In this document: one piece after another, positions 1 through 8,019 of the stretch
Numbering within the stretch: the stretch's first letter is position 1
Layout of the letters: each line of letters begins with the position of its first letter
Assembly (NCBI RefSeq): GCF_000195315.1
Contig: NC_015389.1
Location: 124,001 to 188,000, forward strand
Length of the DNA stretch: 64,000 nt
Reading direction: 5' to 3'
Origin: Coriobacterium glomerans PW2
GTDB taxonomy: Bacteria; Actinomycetota; Coriobacteriia; Coriobacteriales; Coriobacteriaceae
Translations under genes and position numbers: made by a program
Notes under the pieces: generated by a model
Databases searched by the model: none
What the model saw: only the letters and a program-made list of their open reading frames with translations
What the model was told of the DNA's origin: nothing

Positions 1-1
1 T

Positions 2-145
2 GCATACAGAAAGACCAACAGCGAGACAGTGCTGAAGCGTGGACTGGATTTGACGCATGTTCGGCTCTATGTTGGACTGGAGGACCCATCGGACATAGTC
101 TCTGATCTGAGTTATGCTCTCGATCAGGCGTACGGCAGTCTTTGA
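2..145 (+). CDS. Cys/Met metabolism PLP-dependent enzyme, C-terminal fragment
   Basis: Only the last 47 codons are in the window. The fragment reads in one open frame to TGA and ends with RLYVGLEDPSDIVSDL followed by a short helix. This is the typical C-terminal signature of the cystathionine gamma-synthase / O-acetylhomoserine sulfhydrylase / methionine gamma-lyase family, which commonly ends R-L-S-x-G-x-E-D-x-x-D-L-I-x-D-L. These cytosolic PLP enzymes act on sulfur amino acids or their O-acyl precursors. The catalytic lysine and substrate-specificity residues lie upstream of the window, so the exact reaction cannot be told. No clear terminator follows the stop. Confidence 0.75.
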   Translation, partial: AYRKTNSETVLKRGLDLTHVRLYVGLEDPSDIVSDLSYALDQAYGSL

Positions 146-615
146 GATCGATCCTTCGTTCAGTACTCAAGATTTAAGAGATGTAAAGAGTTAGATAATT
201 CAACATATGATATAGCTTGTCTTCGAACAGAATATCCATCGATGCATCCCCTGAAGGCCTTTACGGTCCTGAATTTCAAAACAAGAAAGAAAAGATGAAA
301 TATGGGGATCAGAATCAATAGAAAGACACCGGAGACTGACGCAGCATGCCTGCTCTGCTCCTTGCATGAACACATAACAGGGGGGGGGGCTCCTAGAAAA
401 GGCTCTATAGAAACAACCTCTGAACCACTTGATGCATTTGTCGCGTGGGCACGCAGCTCCACATTCTCTCTCAACGTAGAAATAACACCATATGAACCTC
501 GGGATGTCTCACCCGAGACCGGCTTTTGCTGCGCGCGAATCGTGTTCAGCTCTCACGCTCCCAGCGCAAAAGATGCCTATCAATCGCTTGCAGCATGCCG
601 GCATGGAGGTATCTC
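146..615. other. Intergenic region with a ten-G homopolymer
   Basis: No convincing gene is present here. Short open frames on both strands lack Shine-Dalgarno sequences and recognisable domains. The stretch contains an uninterrupted run of ten G residues at 380-389 and a short imperfect hairpin (CTCGGG/CCCGAG, 498-517). Its base composition is lower in GC than that of the flanking genes. It is probably the 5' regulatory region of the surface-protein gene that starts at 616, but I see no confident -35/-10 pair. Confidence 0.5.
380..389. repeat. Poly-G tract (G10), possible slippage site
   Basis: Ten consecutive G residues lie about 226 bp upstream of the start of an LRR surface-protein gene. 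Tracts of this length are prone to slipped-strand mispairing and drive phase variation of surface proteins in several pathogens. Here the tract is not in a convincing reading frame, so any effect would be on transcription or on an unrecognised leader. Confidence 0.6.
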
Positions 616-2811
616 ATGAGCCGCCTCCGAGGAGTACGGCCTCTTTTGCGAGCGATATCAGCTGTTTGCCTCGTTCTATGGTTTCTGCTCGCGACCCCGA
701 TCGTCTCATGGGCGGATGATGCCGGTGACGGAAAATCGGCAGGCGAGATCAACGGCTCTTCGGTCAAGCCCTCGCACGGGGATGACGTTCAGGACAATAC
801 GCGTTGAGACCAAGAAAAGGTTTCTGAGACTCTTTCTGTCGTCAAACCAGCCTCGGTACTTCATGTCTCAAAGGCGGGCGACAGGTTCACAGGATTAATC
901 CTAGTAGATGGCACGCCAACAACCTGCACATTTGGAATCACGAGCACTGATCCGAATCATCGCACGGCAGAGATAGGAAGCGGCGTGCGCCTTCAGGCGG
1001 CAATCGACACATCGTCCAGAGGAGAGCTTGAACTGCCCAGCCATATCATAAATAAAAATGATGGATTGGAATATGAGGTGAACGAGGTTGGCATGGATGC
1101 GTTCTATGGCTGCAAGTACCTCAAATCAACAGGTCTCGCCGGAAATACCAGCATCACGATTCTAAGCTGGGAATGCTATGACGGATGTACTGCCCTGACG
1201 TCAACCGGGCTCGAGGACAACGCGTCGATCACGACCATCTTGGGGACCGCGTTTGCTGATTGCACCGACCTGCAGATGACTGGGCTTGCACGGAACAAGA
1301 CGCTGACAAGTCTGGGTGGTTACACGTTTTGGCGCTGTCCGCATATCAAGTCAACCGGTCTCGATGGGAACACCTCGGTGTCCACCATCGGTGCGCTGGC
1401 GTTCAACGGTTGTTTTGATCTGGGCACCGAGAGCACGAAGACGGCGAACGCGCGTGATCTTGTGATCAATCAACCGATGCATGGGGACAAGCCCGTAGGT
1501 CTCGTGCTGGGCACGCATCCCGACCCGGAGGTCTCGGACGGCAATGTCTTCTCCGGAACCGCTTTCACGTCGCTCTATCTGCTTTGCGACAAGAGTCTTC
1601 TCACCATTACGGATAACGCTTTGGAGGGATCTGCAATCACAAGGATCTTCGTCAACTCCTCATGGCTCGGAACGGAGGAATTTTCCAACGGGGGTAGGAC
1701 GTACCGGATCTCCGACGGTACGCTCGTCATCATGGATCCGCTGCAATCTGTGAGCGCTGCACGGACCACGGGGACCTCTGACGGAGCGACTGCAATTGTT
1801 TGCACGAGCAGATCGGCTGTCGTAGAGATTGTCGATTCCGGTGGTGTTCGTCTTGCATCCCGTGAGATCAGCATCGACGAGACGGCACCTCCTCAGCGCA
1901 GCGCTCTTGATATTCCATCCGGATCCGGTCTCTCGCCATCAGCCGACCGCTTGAGTGCGCATCTCATCTCGTCTGGACCATTCGCCTATCCGACTGACGT
2001 CGACCGCCGGCTGCCCTACAACACGGTCGAGGCCGCGGAGCGCTCGTGTGAGCTGCCTGCTGTGAGCTACACCGTCGCCTTCGACGGAAATGGCGCGACG
2101 GCGGGAGCGACCCCGAGTACGACCATGGTGTATGACGTGCCCAGCCGCCTCACCATGAACGGCTTCAGTTGGGCCCATCGCGCGTTTGCGGGCTGGACCT
2201 CTGAGAAGGACGGCACGGGGCCCGGCTTCGCCGATGGCCAGAGCGTCACAAATCTCACCGACGTGCAGGATGCCACGGTCACGCTCTATGCAAAATGGAC
2301 CTCGACGATCTCGATAGCGCTCGAGGTGCGGAGCCAGGAGGCCGACGCGGGCACCCTGCTTCCCGGCGCGGGCTACGTGATCAGCCGCGATAGAGATGTC
2401 TCACGTCGAGACCTATGGGTTACGGGGCTGTTCGTGGACCCCGAGAAGAAAACCGAGGCGACTTGGCCCCAGATGTCGGGCGTCGACGGCGAGGTTCGCC
2501 TCTACGGTTTGCCGATGGGGACGTTCTACCTGCTCAACAGCTCGGCTCCGGCTGGTTACCAAGATTCGGCAAAAGCGACCTCGATTGCGATCGATGAGGA
2601 CGGGGGCATCATCGTGGACGACAAACCCTACACCCCTACGACACCGGACTCCATCTCGGTGGCCGTCGCCTTCGGCCGCGCTCCGCGGCTGCCCGGGACC
2701 GGTGCGGCCACCGCGGACGGCCTGCGGGCGGCAGGTGTCGCGGCTGCGGCGCTGTCTGCTGCGGTCCCGGTCGGGCTTCTGCTTGTCGGCCGCGCGCGCC
2801 GAGCCGGCTAG
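616..2811 (+). pseudogene. LPGTG-anchored BspA-like LRR surface protein, interrupted by in-frame TGA
   Basis: The frame starts with ATG at 616 behind GGAGGT (605-610) and encodes a signal peptide with basic residues, a hydrophobic core (VCLVLWFLLATPIVSWA) and an alanine cleavage site. Codon 64 is TGA (805-807). The same frame then runs open for 667 more codons. The body carries about four BspA-type leucine-rich repeats of roughly 33 residues (pattern C-x2-L-x-STGL-x2-N-xS-I), one Flg_new/InlB B-type repeat (YTVAFDGNG to LYAKW), a SpaA/Cna-B-like prealbumin domain (GTFYLLNSSAPAGYQ), the sortase signal LPGTG, a hydrophobic helix and an RARRAG tail. The protein would be covalently wall-anchored. 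As read, it cannot be exported: either the gene is inactivated by a nonsense change (CGA to TGA is possible), the TGA is read through, or the TGA is a sequence error. GTG at 985 could start a cytoplasmic fragment, but no Shine-Dalgarno supports it. Confidence 0.75.
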
Positions 2812-3070
2812 TCGTGGGACGGCGAGACCGACACCGTCCGCCGCTCGTATCCGACCGCTCAGTCCGTCGGCGCAGCAAGATGACTGACCCATCGTGCACA
2901 GATGCGCGTATTTTTACCATAAAATAGGGTGTTATTCATTTTATTCTGTACAAAAAGCGCGCGTTTGAGGTATAAGAAACCCATCGCCCCCGAGAAGAGG
3001 TTGATAAAGACGATGCAGCGGCGTCGCATCGACCGGTATCTATCCGCATACGCCACGAACGGCGCTCACT
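2812..3070. other. Intergenic region, no gene seen
   Basis: Just after the LPGTG gene there is a GGACGG/CCGTCC hairpin (about 2818-2851) without a T-tract, so its role as terminator is weak. The next 100 bases are AT-rich. No open frame with a Shine-Dalgarno sequence or recognisable product is visible on either strand. Confidence 0.5.
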
Positions 3071-3100
3071 TTGACGGAGAGGGCCTTTGCATGGTATAAC
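3071..3100 (+). promoter_or_regulatory. Sigma-70-type promoter of the DHA2 exporter
   Basis: TTGACG (3071-3076) and TATAAC (3095-3100) are separated by 18 bp, a good match to a housekeeping promoter. Transcription would begin near 3107. This leaves a leader of about 95 nt before the GTG start at 3201, and most of that leader is one hairpin. Confidence 0.65.
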
Positions 3101-3131
3101 TCTGAACCAGACATAAGAACCCCAAAAGCGA

Positions 3132-3184
3132 GGGCGGGTTCCCAGCTCAGCAGCTGCTATGAGGCCGGGATTCCGCCCTTTTTT
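3132..3184 (+). terminator. Leader terminator / attenuator hairpin upstream of the exporter gene
   Basis: The arm GGGCGGGTTCCC (3132-3143) pairs with GGGATTCCGCCC (3167-3178), with one T-T mismatch and one G-T pair. It is followed at once by six T (3179-3184). The 23-nt loop contains further self-complementary sequence (AGCAGCTGCT). It lies between a promoter and the exporter's start, not after a gene, so it looks like a conditional terminator. The signal that would relieve it cannot be read from the sequence. Confidence 0.7.
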
Positions 3185-3200
3185 CGTGACTGGAGGCGAT

Positions 3201-4712
3201 GTGAGAACCGAGGCGAAAACGAATCTCCCCCCTGAGGGCTCCGATGTCGAGCCGAGCGCGAGAGCCGCAGTGGAGGGCGATACGCACGGCAGGAACAAAT
3301 GGGCGATCCTCATCACCGTGCTCGTGATGACATTCATGAGCACGCTGGATTCGAGCATCGTCAACGTGGCCCTGCCGGTGATGCAGAAGGCGCTCGGAGT
3401 CGGTCTCGATTCCATACAATGGGTCGCCTCGATCTATCTGGTGGCAACCTGTGCGACCCTGCTCGTATTCGGCCGTCTCGGTGATCTCGCGGGCAAGGTC
3501 CGTGTATTCCAAGCGGGCGTTGCCGTATTTGCCGCCGGATCGCTGCTGTGCGGTCTTTCGGGAACCTTCGTCGCGCTCATGGCCTCGCGCACGCTGCAGG
3601 GGATCGGTGCGGCGGCGGGCATGGCGACGGGCATGGGCATCATCACCGAGTCCTTTCCTGCTCGCGAGCGGGGGCGCGCGCTCGGTGTGCTTGCGAGCTT
3701 CGTGGCACTCGGTATGATGTGCGGACCGGTGCTCGGGGGGCTCATCGTTTCTACTCTGCGATGGGAGGACATCTTTCTGATCAACGTGCCGGTCGGTGCG
3801 ATCTCGCTCGCGGTCGGCTTCAAGACGCTGCCGCGGGTCCGCGCCGAGCGCCGCGAGCGCTTCGATATGCTCGGGGCGCTCATGCTGGTCCCGGGAGTGG
3901 CGATCACGCTCAGCTGCGTGACGCTCATCGGCGATGGGCTTTCTTGGCGGCTCGGTCTCGCGCTCGGAGCGGGCGCGGGACTGCTCGCCGGTTTCATCGT
4001 CTGGGAGCGCCGAGCGCCGCAACCCTTGGCTCAGCTCTCGATATTTCGCAGCGCCCAGTTCGATCTCAATGCGATGCTCACGCTCATCAGCTTCGTCGCG
4101 ATCGGCGCGACCGAGATCGTGCTGCCGTTCTATCTGCAGGATGCCCGCGGCTTTGATCCGAGCACGGCAGGACTGCTGTTCGCGGTGATCCCGCTTGTGA
4201 ATGCCGTGGTCGGTCCGCTGTCCGGCGCGGCTTCAGACCGTATCGGCGCCCACGGTCCCACGACAGCGGGTCTCGCGATCTATGCAATCGGGATCTTCAG
4301 CGTGGGAGCCCTCACGCAGGGCAGCCCGCTTTCGCAGATCGTCGGGTTCATCGCGCTCATGTCTCTGGGCACCTCCATGTTTCAATCGCCGAACAACTCG
4401 TTGCTGATGGGCAGCGCGCCTCCCGATGCTCTGGGTTTCGTCGGCAGCGTTGCGAGCCTTGCTCAAAACACCGGCATGGCCCTGGGCATATCCGGTGGAA
4501 TGGCTGTTCTCTACGGGCAGATGAGTGCTCGGGCAGGCAGGCGCGTGACGAGCTATCTGGCTGATCGACCCGACTTGTTCTTCTACGGGTATCGCTGGAC
4601 GTATACGCTGACCGCTGCGCTCGTCGCGCTCGGCTTCGCATTGGCGCTTCTGAGGTGGTGCATGAGCACAAGAGAGGGCCGGCGCTCGAGTGATCGTCGT
4701 TCGCCCCGGTAA
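3201..4712 (+). CDS. MFS drug exporter, DHA2 (EmrB/QacA) family, 14 TM
   Basis: The predicted protein of 503 residues is an inner-membrane proton-coupled antiporter of the 14-helix DHA2 type. After a 35-residue cytosolic N-terminus, the first helix carries the family motif MSTLDSSIVNVALPVM (motif D1). The loop 2-3 motif A is FGRLGDLAGKVRVF, and motif C (GMMCGPVLGGLI) follows in helix 5. GTG at 3201 is chosen because GGAGG lies just upstream at 3192-3196 and because an upstream in-frame ATG (3159) falls in the loop of the leader hairpin. Substrates are likely drugs, dyes or bile-acid-like amphiphiles, but specificity cannot be read. It is a single gene; a weak GCAGC/GCTGC hairpin with T6 follows (4720-4753). 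Confidence 0.85.
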   Translation: MRTEAKTNLPPEGSDVEPSARAAVEGDTHGRNKWAILITVLVMTFMSTLDSSIVNVALPVMQKALGVGLDSIQWVASIYLVATCATLLVFGRLGDLAGKVRVFQAGVAVFAAGSLLCGLSGTFVALMASRTLQGIGAAAGMATGMGIITESFPARERGRALGVLASFVALGMMCGPVLGGLIVSTLRWEDIFLINVPVGAISLAVGFKTLPRVRAERRERFDMLGALMLVPGVAITLSCVTLIGDGLSWRLGLALGAGAGLLAGFIVWERRAPQPLAQLSIFRSAQFDLNAMLTLISFVAIGATEIVLPFYLQDARGFDPSTAGLLFAVIPLVNAVVGPLSGAASDRIGAHGPTTAGLAIYAIGIFSVGALTQGSPLSQIVGFIALMSLGTSMFQSPNNSLLMGSAPPDALGFVGSVASLAQNTGMALGISGGMAVLYGQMSARAGRRVTSYLADRPDLFFYGYRWTYTLTAALVALGFALALLRWCMSTREGRRSSDRRSPR

Positions 4713-4719
4713 GGCCGGT

Positions 4720-4753
4720 GCAGCCGAACGACCGTGAGCTGCTATCGTTTTTT
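4720..4753 (+). terminator. Weak Rho-independent terminator after the DHA2 exporter
   Basis: GCAGC (4720-4724) can pair with GCTGC (4738-4742), and TTTTTT follows at 4748-4753. The stem is only five base pairs with a 13-nt loop and there is a gap before the T-run, so the call is tentative. Its position just after the stop codon supports it. Confidence 0.4.
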
Positions 4754-4838
4754 CTCGGTGCATTGTGAGCATCTTTCTATGAACGGTAGAATTCCGCCGG
4801 CAGCCGGGAAATCGAGCAAGTTTCTGCTGCGCGCATTA

Positions 4839-4876
4839 AATATACGTATATTCTGATATTATAACAATCGATTGTT
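4839..4876 (+). promoter_or_regulatory. Two perfect palindromic operators flanking the PTS operon -10 box
   Basis: AATATACGTATATT (4839-4852) and AACAATCGATTGTT (4863-4876) are both perfect 14-bp palindromes. Between them sits an extended -10 element, TGATATTAT (TG at 4854-4855, hexamer TATTAT 4857-4862). Bound protein on either palindrome would block RNA polymerase. The likeliest ligand is the GntR/UTRA regulator encoded at the end of the same operon (10028). The first site resembles AT-rich HutC/TreR-type operators, but the assignment is inference. Confidence 0.6.
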
Positions 4877-4909
4877 TTATGTGCGTCGTTTTGCATGTGC
4901 GGGCGACTG

Positions 4910-4929
4910 GAAACGGGGCCCTTGCCCCA
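4910..4929 (+). promoter_or_regulatory. Leader hairpin GAAACGGGGC-N4-GCCCCA, copy 1
   Basis: GGGGC (4915-4919) pairs with GCCCC (4924-4928) around a CCTT loop, preceded by GAAAC and followed by A. An almost identical element is found at 6296-6315. Both copies end 18-19 nt upstream of the start codon, directly before the Shine-Dalgarno sequence, so they may modulate translation or mark an RNA-processing or stability site. Confidence 0.6.
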
Positions 4930-4946
4930 TGAGTATGGAGGAGAAG

Positions 4947-5828
4947 ATGTACGTAACCCTGCGAGAGGTGCTGGCTGAGGCGACCCGGTTGAACATGGCA
5001 ATCGGGTCGTTCAACACGCACAATATCGAGATGCTGCCTGCGATCATCCGGGCTGCCGCAAATCAGAAGACCCCCGTGATCATCCAGACGAGTGAAGGGA
5101 CGGCTAGCTACATCGGTCAGCGCAATCTGGTCGCCGTCTGCCGGTCCATGGCCGAAGAATATGGGGTCGACGTCGTGCTTCATCTGGATCACGCCAAGGA
5201 TTTCGCTGAAATCCGCAAGGCGGTTGATGCGGGATTCAGCTCTGTCATGTTCGACGGGTCCGCATTGCCTTTCAAGGAGAATATCTTGGGAACGAAGCGT
5301 GTGGTCGCCTATGCTCGTGGCGGGGGAGCGTCAGTCGAAGGGGAGCTGGGCACCGTCGGAGGGACAGAGGATGGTATCTGCATATCAAAGCAACAGGTTT
5401 GCTACACCGACCCGGATCAGGCATCTGAGTTCATAGAGCTGACCGGCATCGATGCGCTCGCAGTTGCCATCGGTACGAATCATGGTCAGTACCGATCGAA
5501 GACGAGTATCAATTTCGATCAGCTTGAGCGCATCCGTGACGCTGTTCACGGGTTCCCTCTTGTCATCCATGGCGGGACCGGTGTCAGAGATGAGGATGTC
5601 AGGCGAGTGATCGATCTCGGAATACGCAAATTCAATGTCGGTACCGATCTTCTCGTGCACTGGAATCGCGCTTCGTTGGCTGCCTATGAGGCAAACAAAG
5701 AGAATACATCCAATCGAGAAGACGTCCTGCCGGCGCTGGACGCGGTCGCGGCGGTCGTCGAGCATAGGATCGAATTGTTCAAGAACATCTCCTCTGCGCA
5801 AAGCGGTGAGTCACATGCGGCTGAGTGA
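4947..5828 (+). CDS. Class II (zinc) fructose-bisphosphate aldolase family, GatY/KbaY-like
   Basis: The predicted protein of 293 residues is a cytosolic TIM-barrel class II aldolase. It shows the early GSFNTHN motif, the DVVLHLDHA zinc/catalytic region (Asp and His), VEGELGTVGG, the NHGQY segment in place of the usual H-G-x-Y/F, and the phosphate-binding LVIHGGTGV with RKFNVGTD. ATG at 4947 is chosen for its GGAGGAG Shine-Dalgarno (4937-4943). It is the first gene of a PTS operon, so it probably cleaves a ketose (bis)phosphate formed from the imported sugar by the PfkB kinase at 9030, giving DHAP and an aldehyde. The exact substrate (fructose-, tagatose- or another sugar phosphate) cannot be told. 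Its 3' end overlaps the EIIA gene by 14 bp. Confidence 0.85.
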   Translation: MYVTLREVLAEATRLNMAIGSFNTHNIEMLPAIIRAAANQKTPVIIQTSEGTASYIGQRNLVAVCRSMAEEYGVDVVLHLDHAKDFAEIRKAVDAGFSSVMFDGSALPFKENILGTKRVVAYARGGGASVEGELGTVGGTEDGICISKQQVCYTDPDQASEFIELTGIDALAVAIGTNHGQYRSKTSINFDQLERIRDAVHGFPLVIHGGTGVRDEDVRRVIDLGIRKFNVGTDLLVHWNRASLAAYEANKENTSNREDVLPALDAVAAVVEHRIELFKNISSAQSGESHAAE

Positions 5829-6276
5829 CATGCTCAGAGTTGAGAATGTCCGTGTGGCCGAGAAACCCGACCGCTGGCAGGATGCCATTCGCCTGGCGAT
5901 TCATCCGCTTCTCGAAAGCGGCTGCGTCGAAGCGCGATATGCTGAGGCGATTATCCGCGCGACCGAACAAGTCGGCCCCTATTACGTGCTCACCGAAGAG
6001 GTTGCACTCATTCATGGTCGCCCTGAAGACGGCGTGATCAAAGAACAGCTCGCCGTTACCGTCCTCCGAGATCCCATCCGATTCTCTGCAGACGGTTTCG
6101 ATGTGCGATTGCTTGTGGCTCTCGCTGCGCGGGATTCGCGATCCCACATCGACGCGATGAAAGTGCTAGCCGGCATATTCATGGATAAAAGGCAGATCGA
6201 CGGTATCGTCGCGCTTGAGGATGCAGAGGCGATCTACCGGGCGTTCATCGACGCCGATCCGGCATCTCAAAGTTGA
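5815..6276 (+). CDS. PTS EIIA domain protein, fructose/mannitol/ascorbate (type 2) family
   Basis: The predicted protein of 153 residues matches PTS_EIIA type-2 proteins in length and order: an N-terminal helix pair (AIRLAIHPLLESGCV), the segment VGPYYVLTEEVALIHGRPEDG with the probable phospho-histidine H67, and the C-terminal IDAMKVLAGIF/IYRAF helices. It receives phosphate from HPr and passes it to the EIIB encoded next. The start ATG at 5815 lies inside the aldolase gene, suggesting translational coupling; ATG at 5830 is an alternative with no better ribosome site. The pairing with UlaA/SgaT-type EIIB and EIIC places it in the ascorbate-type (AG) PTS family. Confidence 0.8.
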   Translation: MRLSDMLRVENVRVAEKPDRWQDAIRLAIHPLLESGCVEARYAEAIIRATEQVGPYYVLTEEVALIHGRPEDGVIKEQLAVTVLRDPIRFSADGFDVRLLVALAARDSRSHIDAMKVLAGIFMDKRQIDGIVALEDAEAIYRAFIDADPASQS

Positions 6277-6295
6277 AAGGGAGACATGCGTCTCT

Positions 6296-6315
6296 GAAAC
6301 GGGGCACCCGCCCCA
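6296..6315 (+). promoter_or_regulatory. Leader hairpin GAAACGGGGC-N4-GCCCCA, copy 2
   Basis: GGGGC (6301-6305) pairs with GCCCC (6310-6314) around an ACCC loop, with the same GAAAC prefix and A suffix as copy 1 at 4910. It lies between the EIIA stop and the EIIB Shine-Dalgarno. The loop sequences differ while the stem is kept, which suggests that the structure, or the flanking GAAAC, is what matters. Confidence 0.6.
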
Positions 6316-6334
6316 ACCAGGGAAAGGAATGCTC

Positions 6335-6631
6335 ATGGTCAGGATCCTCACAGTCTGCGGAAATGGTCTGGGAAGCAGTTTCGCGTGTCAGATGGCTATC
6401 GAATCCGTTCTCAAGAAACTCGATGTTTCGTGCAAACTAGATCACGACGGGGTCTCAAGCGTTGCGGGCACAGCGAGAAACTTCGACATGATCGTGGCGG
6501 CGGAGAACTTCAAGACGCAGATCGAGCGCTATGACACGGGCCTGCCGTGCGTGTACTTGAAGCGGCTCGTCGATAAACATGAGATCGAAGAGAAGCTGGT
6601 TGCCGTACTCAAAGAGATGGGAGAACTCTAA
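6335..6631 (+). CDS. PTS EIIB, ascorbate/SgaB type
   Basis: The predicted protein of 98 residues starts MVRILTVCGNGLGSS, the P-loop of lactose/ascorbate-type EIIB proteins, with phospho-cysteine C8. The rest has the four-strand Rossmann-like pattern of the family and no membrane segment, so it is a soluble cytosolic phosphocarrier. ATG at 6335 is chosen over ATG at 6329 because the GGAAAGG site at 6321 is then seven bases away. It takes phosphate from the EIIA at 5815 and passes it to the sugar bound by the EIIC at 6686. The leader hairpin at 6296 precedes it. Confidence 0.87.
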   Translation: MVRILTVCGNGLGSSFACQMAIESVLKKLDVSCKLDHDGVSSVAGTARNFDMIVAAENFKTQIERYDTGLPCVYLKRLVDKHEIEEKLVAVLKEMGEL

Positions 6632-6685
6632 GAAGCGCTGATTTTCATCCTTTTGAGCTCTACTACCTGAAAGAGGTGTGTACTC

Positions 6686-7978
6686 ATGGCATTGCTCGAG
6701 TTCATCATTCAAAATGTCCTGACACAGGCCGCCGTCATAATCGGATTGATAGCATGTCTGGGTCTTGTGCTGCAGCGAAAATCATTGAACGATATCGTAT
6801 CCGGCACGTTCAAGACGATACTCGGATTTCTTGTGCTGGCCGCTGGTTCATCGGTCATGCAGAGCTCCTTGGCGTACTTCGGGGAGATGTTCAACAAGGC
6901 ATTCGGTCTGCAGGGTCTTGTCGCGTCCATCGAGGGCATAAACGGGCAAGCGATGAACGAGCTCGGCTTGGGTTCCGAGATCGCTCTCGCGCTCGCCGGC
7001 ATCTTTATCGTGAACATCATTCTTGCGCGCGTGACGCCGTTCAAGTACATATTTCTGACCGGGCAGGCGCTGCTTTGGGAGGCGACGCTGGCGATCGTAT
7101 TTGCGTGGTACCTGGGGTTGCGAGGGGTCACGCTGATTGTGTCCGCCTCTGTTGTCGGCGGTGCCTTCGCCACGTTCATGCCGGCGATAGCACAGCCATT
7201 CGTCCGCAGGATCACCGGTGATGACGACATCGCGCTCGGTCACTTCTGCACGCTCGGTTACATCTTCACTGCGGGCGTCTCATATCTCACGAGCAGGATC
7301 GGCAGCAAAAGCAGGTCTGCTGAGGATCTCGAGCTTCCACAGGGTCTGGCGTTTCTGCAGGATACCTATATGGCAGTAGGCTGCGTCATGATACCGCTCT
7401 ATCTGATCATCGCTGCAGTGGCCGGTCCCGCAGCAGCCGCGCGCTACGCGGGCAGCACGAACTACATGGTCTTTGCGTTTCTGCAGGCGATGCAGTTCGT
7501 AGTTGGACTGTATGTGCTGCTCGCCGGTGTTCGCCTCCTTCTCGCCGAGATAGTCCCGGCCTTTCAAGGGATCTCGATGAAGCTCGTGCCCGAGGCCAAA
7601 CCAGCGCTCGACTGTCCCGTCCTGTTCGCGTTCGCGCCCAATTCGGTGATCTTGGGATTCATCTTCACAACCTTGGGCTCGATCATCGGCATGTTCCTGA
7701 CACCGTTTCTCGGCCTGCCGATGATCCTGCCCGGTGTCATGTCGAACTTCTTCGCCGGTGGCACGGCGGGAATCTTTGCGAACGCGATGGGCGGTCGCCG
7801 CGGGGTGGTCATAGGCTGCATCCTGCATGGGATCTTCATCATGATCGTGCCCGCTCTGCTGGCGCCGATGCTTTTGGATGCGGGTTTCGTCAATATGACC
7901 GTGACTGATGTGGACACCGCCTTCACCGGATTCTTCTTTATGCTCATTCGAGCGATCATGGGTCTTTTCGGCATGTAG
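6686..7978 (+). CDS. PTS EIIC permease, UlaA/SgaT family
   Basis: The predicted protein of 430 residues is an integral membrane permease with about eleven hydrophobic segments. The N-terminal block FIIQNVLTQAAVIIGLIACLGLVLQRKS, the segment TILGFLVLAAG, and the C-terminal ILPGVMSNFFAGGTAGIFANA block are typical of UlaA-type EIIC. The family imports ascorbate in Enterobacteria; many homologues in gut anaerobes carry unknown sugars or sugar acids. The start is ATG after AGAGGTG. It completes a three-protein EII (A, B, C as separate chains). The partners here are an aldolase and a PfkB kinase, not the ulaDEF decarboxylase/epimerase genes, which argues against ascorbate as substrate. Confidence 0.87.
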   Translation: MALLEFIIQNVLTQAAVIIGLIACLGLVLQRKSLNDIVSGTFKTILGFLVLAAGSSVMQSSLAYFGEMFNKAFGLQGLVASIEGINGQAMNELGLGSEIALALAGIFIVNIILARVTPFKYIFLTGQALLWEATLAIVFAWYLGLRGVTLIVSASVVGGAFATFMPAIAQPFVRRITGDDDIALGHFCTLGYIFTAGVSYLTSRIGSKSRSAEDLELPQGLAFLQDTYMAVGCVMIPLYLIIAAVAGPAAAARYAGSTNYMVFAFLQAMQFVVGLYVLLAGVRLLLAEIVPAFQGISMKLVPEAKPALDCPVLFAFAPNSVILGFIFTTLGSIIGMFLTPFLGLPMILPGVMSNFFAGGTAGIFANAMGGRRGVVIGCILHGIFIMIVPALLAPMLLDAGFVNMTVTDVDTAFTGFFFMLIRAIMGLFGM

Positions 7979-8019
7979 GGGATCCTTTGGAGGGATTGCA
8001 AGTCCACAGGAGGTGTTTC

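Noticed and set aside
302-619. 105-codon open frame containing the G10 tract
   Set aside because: No ribosome site, no domain, and it overlaps the well-supported start of the surface-protein gene; composition fits non-coding DNA.
805-807. Selenocysteine codon in the LRR surface protein
   Set aside because: The residue context after a signal peptide is not that of a redox site, and no stem-loop of the bacterial SECIS type follows the TGA closely.
3091-3099. Two-codon leader ORF ATG GTA TAA before the exporter
   Set aside because: It overlaps the -10 box of the promoter and so lies upstream of the predicted transcript start.
6686-7978. Ascorbate-specific permease (UlaA) in the strict sense
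   Set aside because: The ascorbate-catabolic genes ulaDEF and ulaG are absent; aldolase and PfkB kinase point to another substrate.
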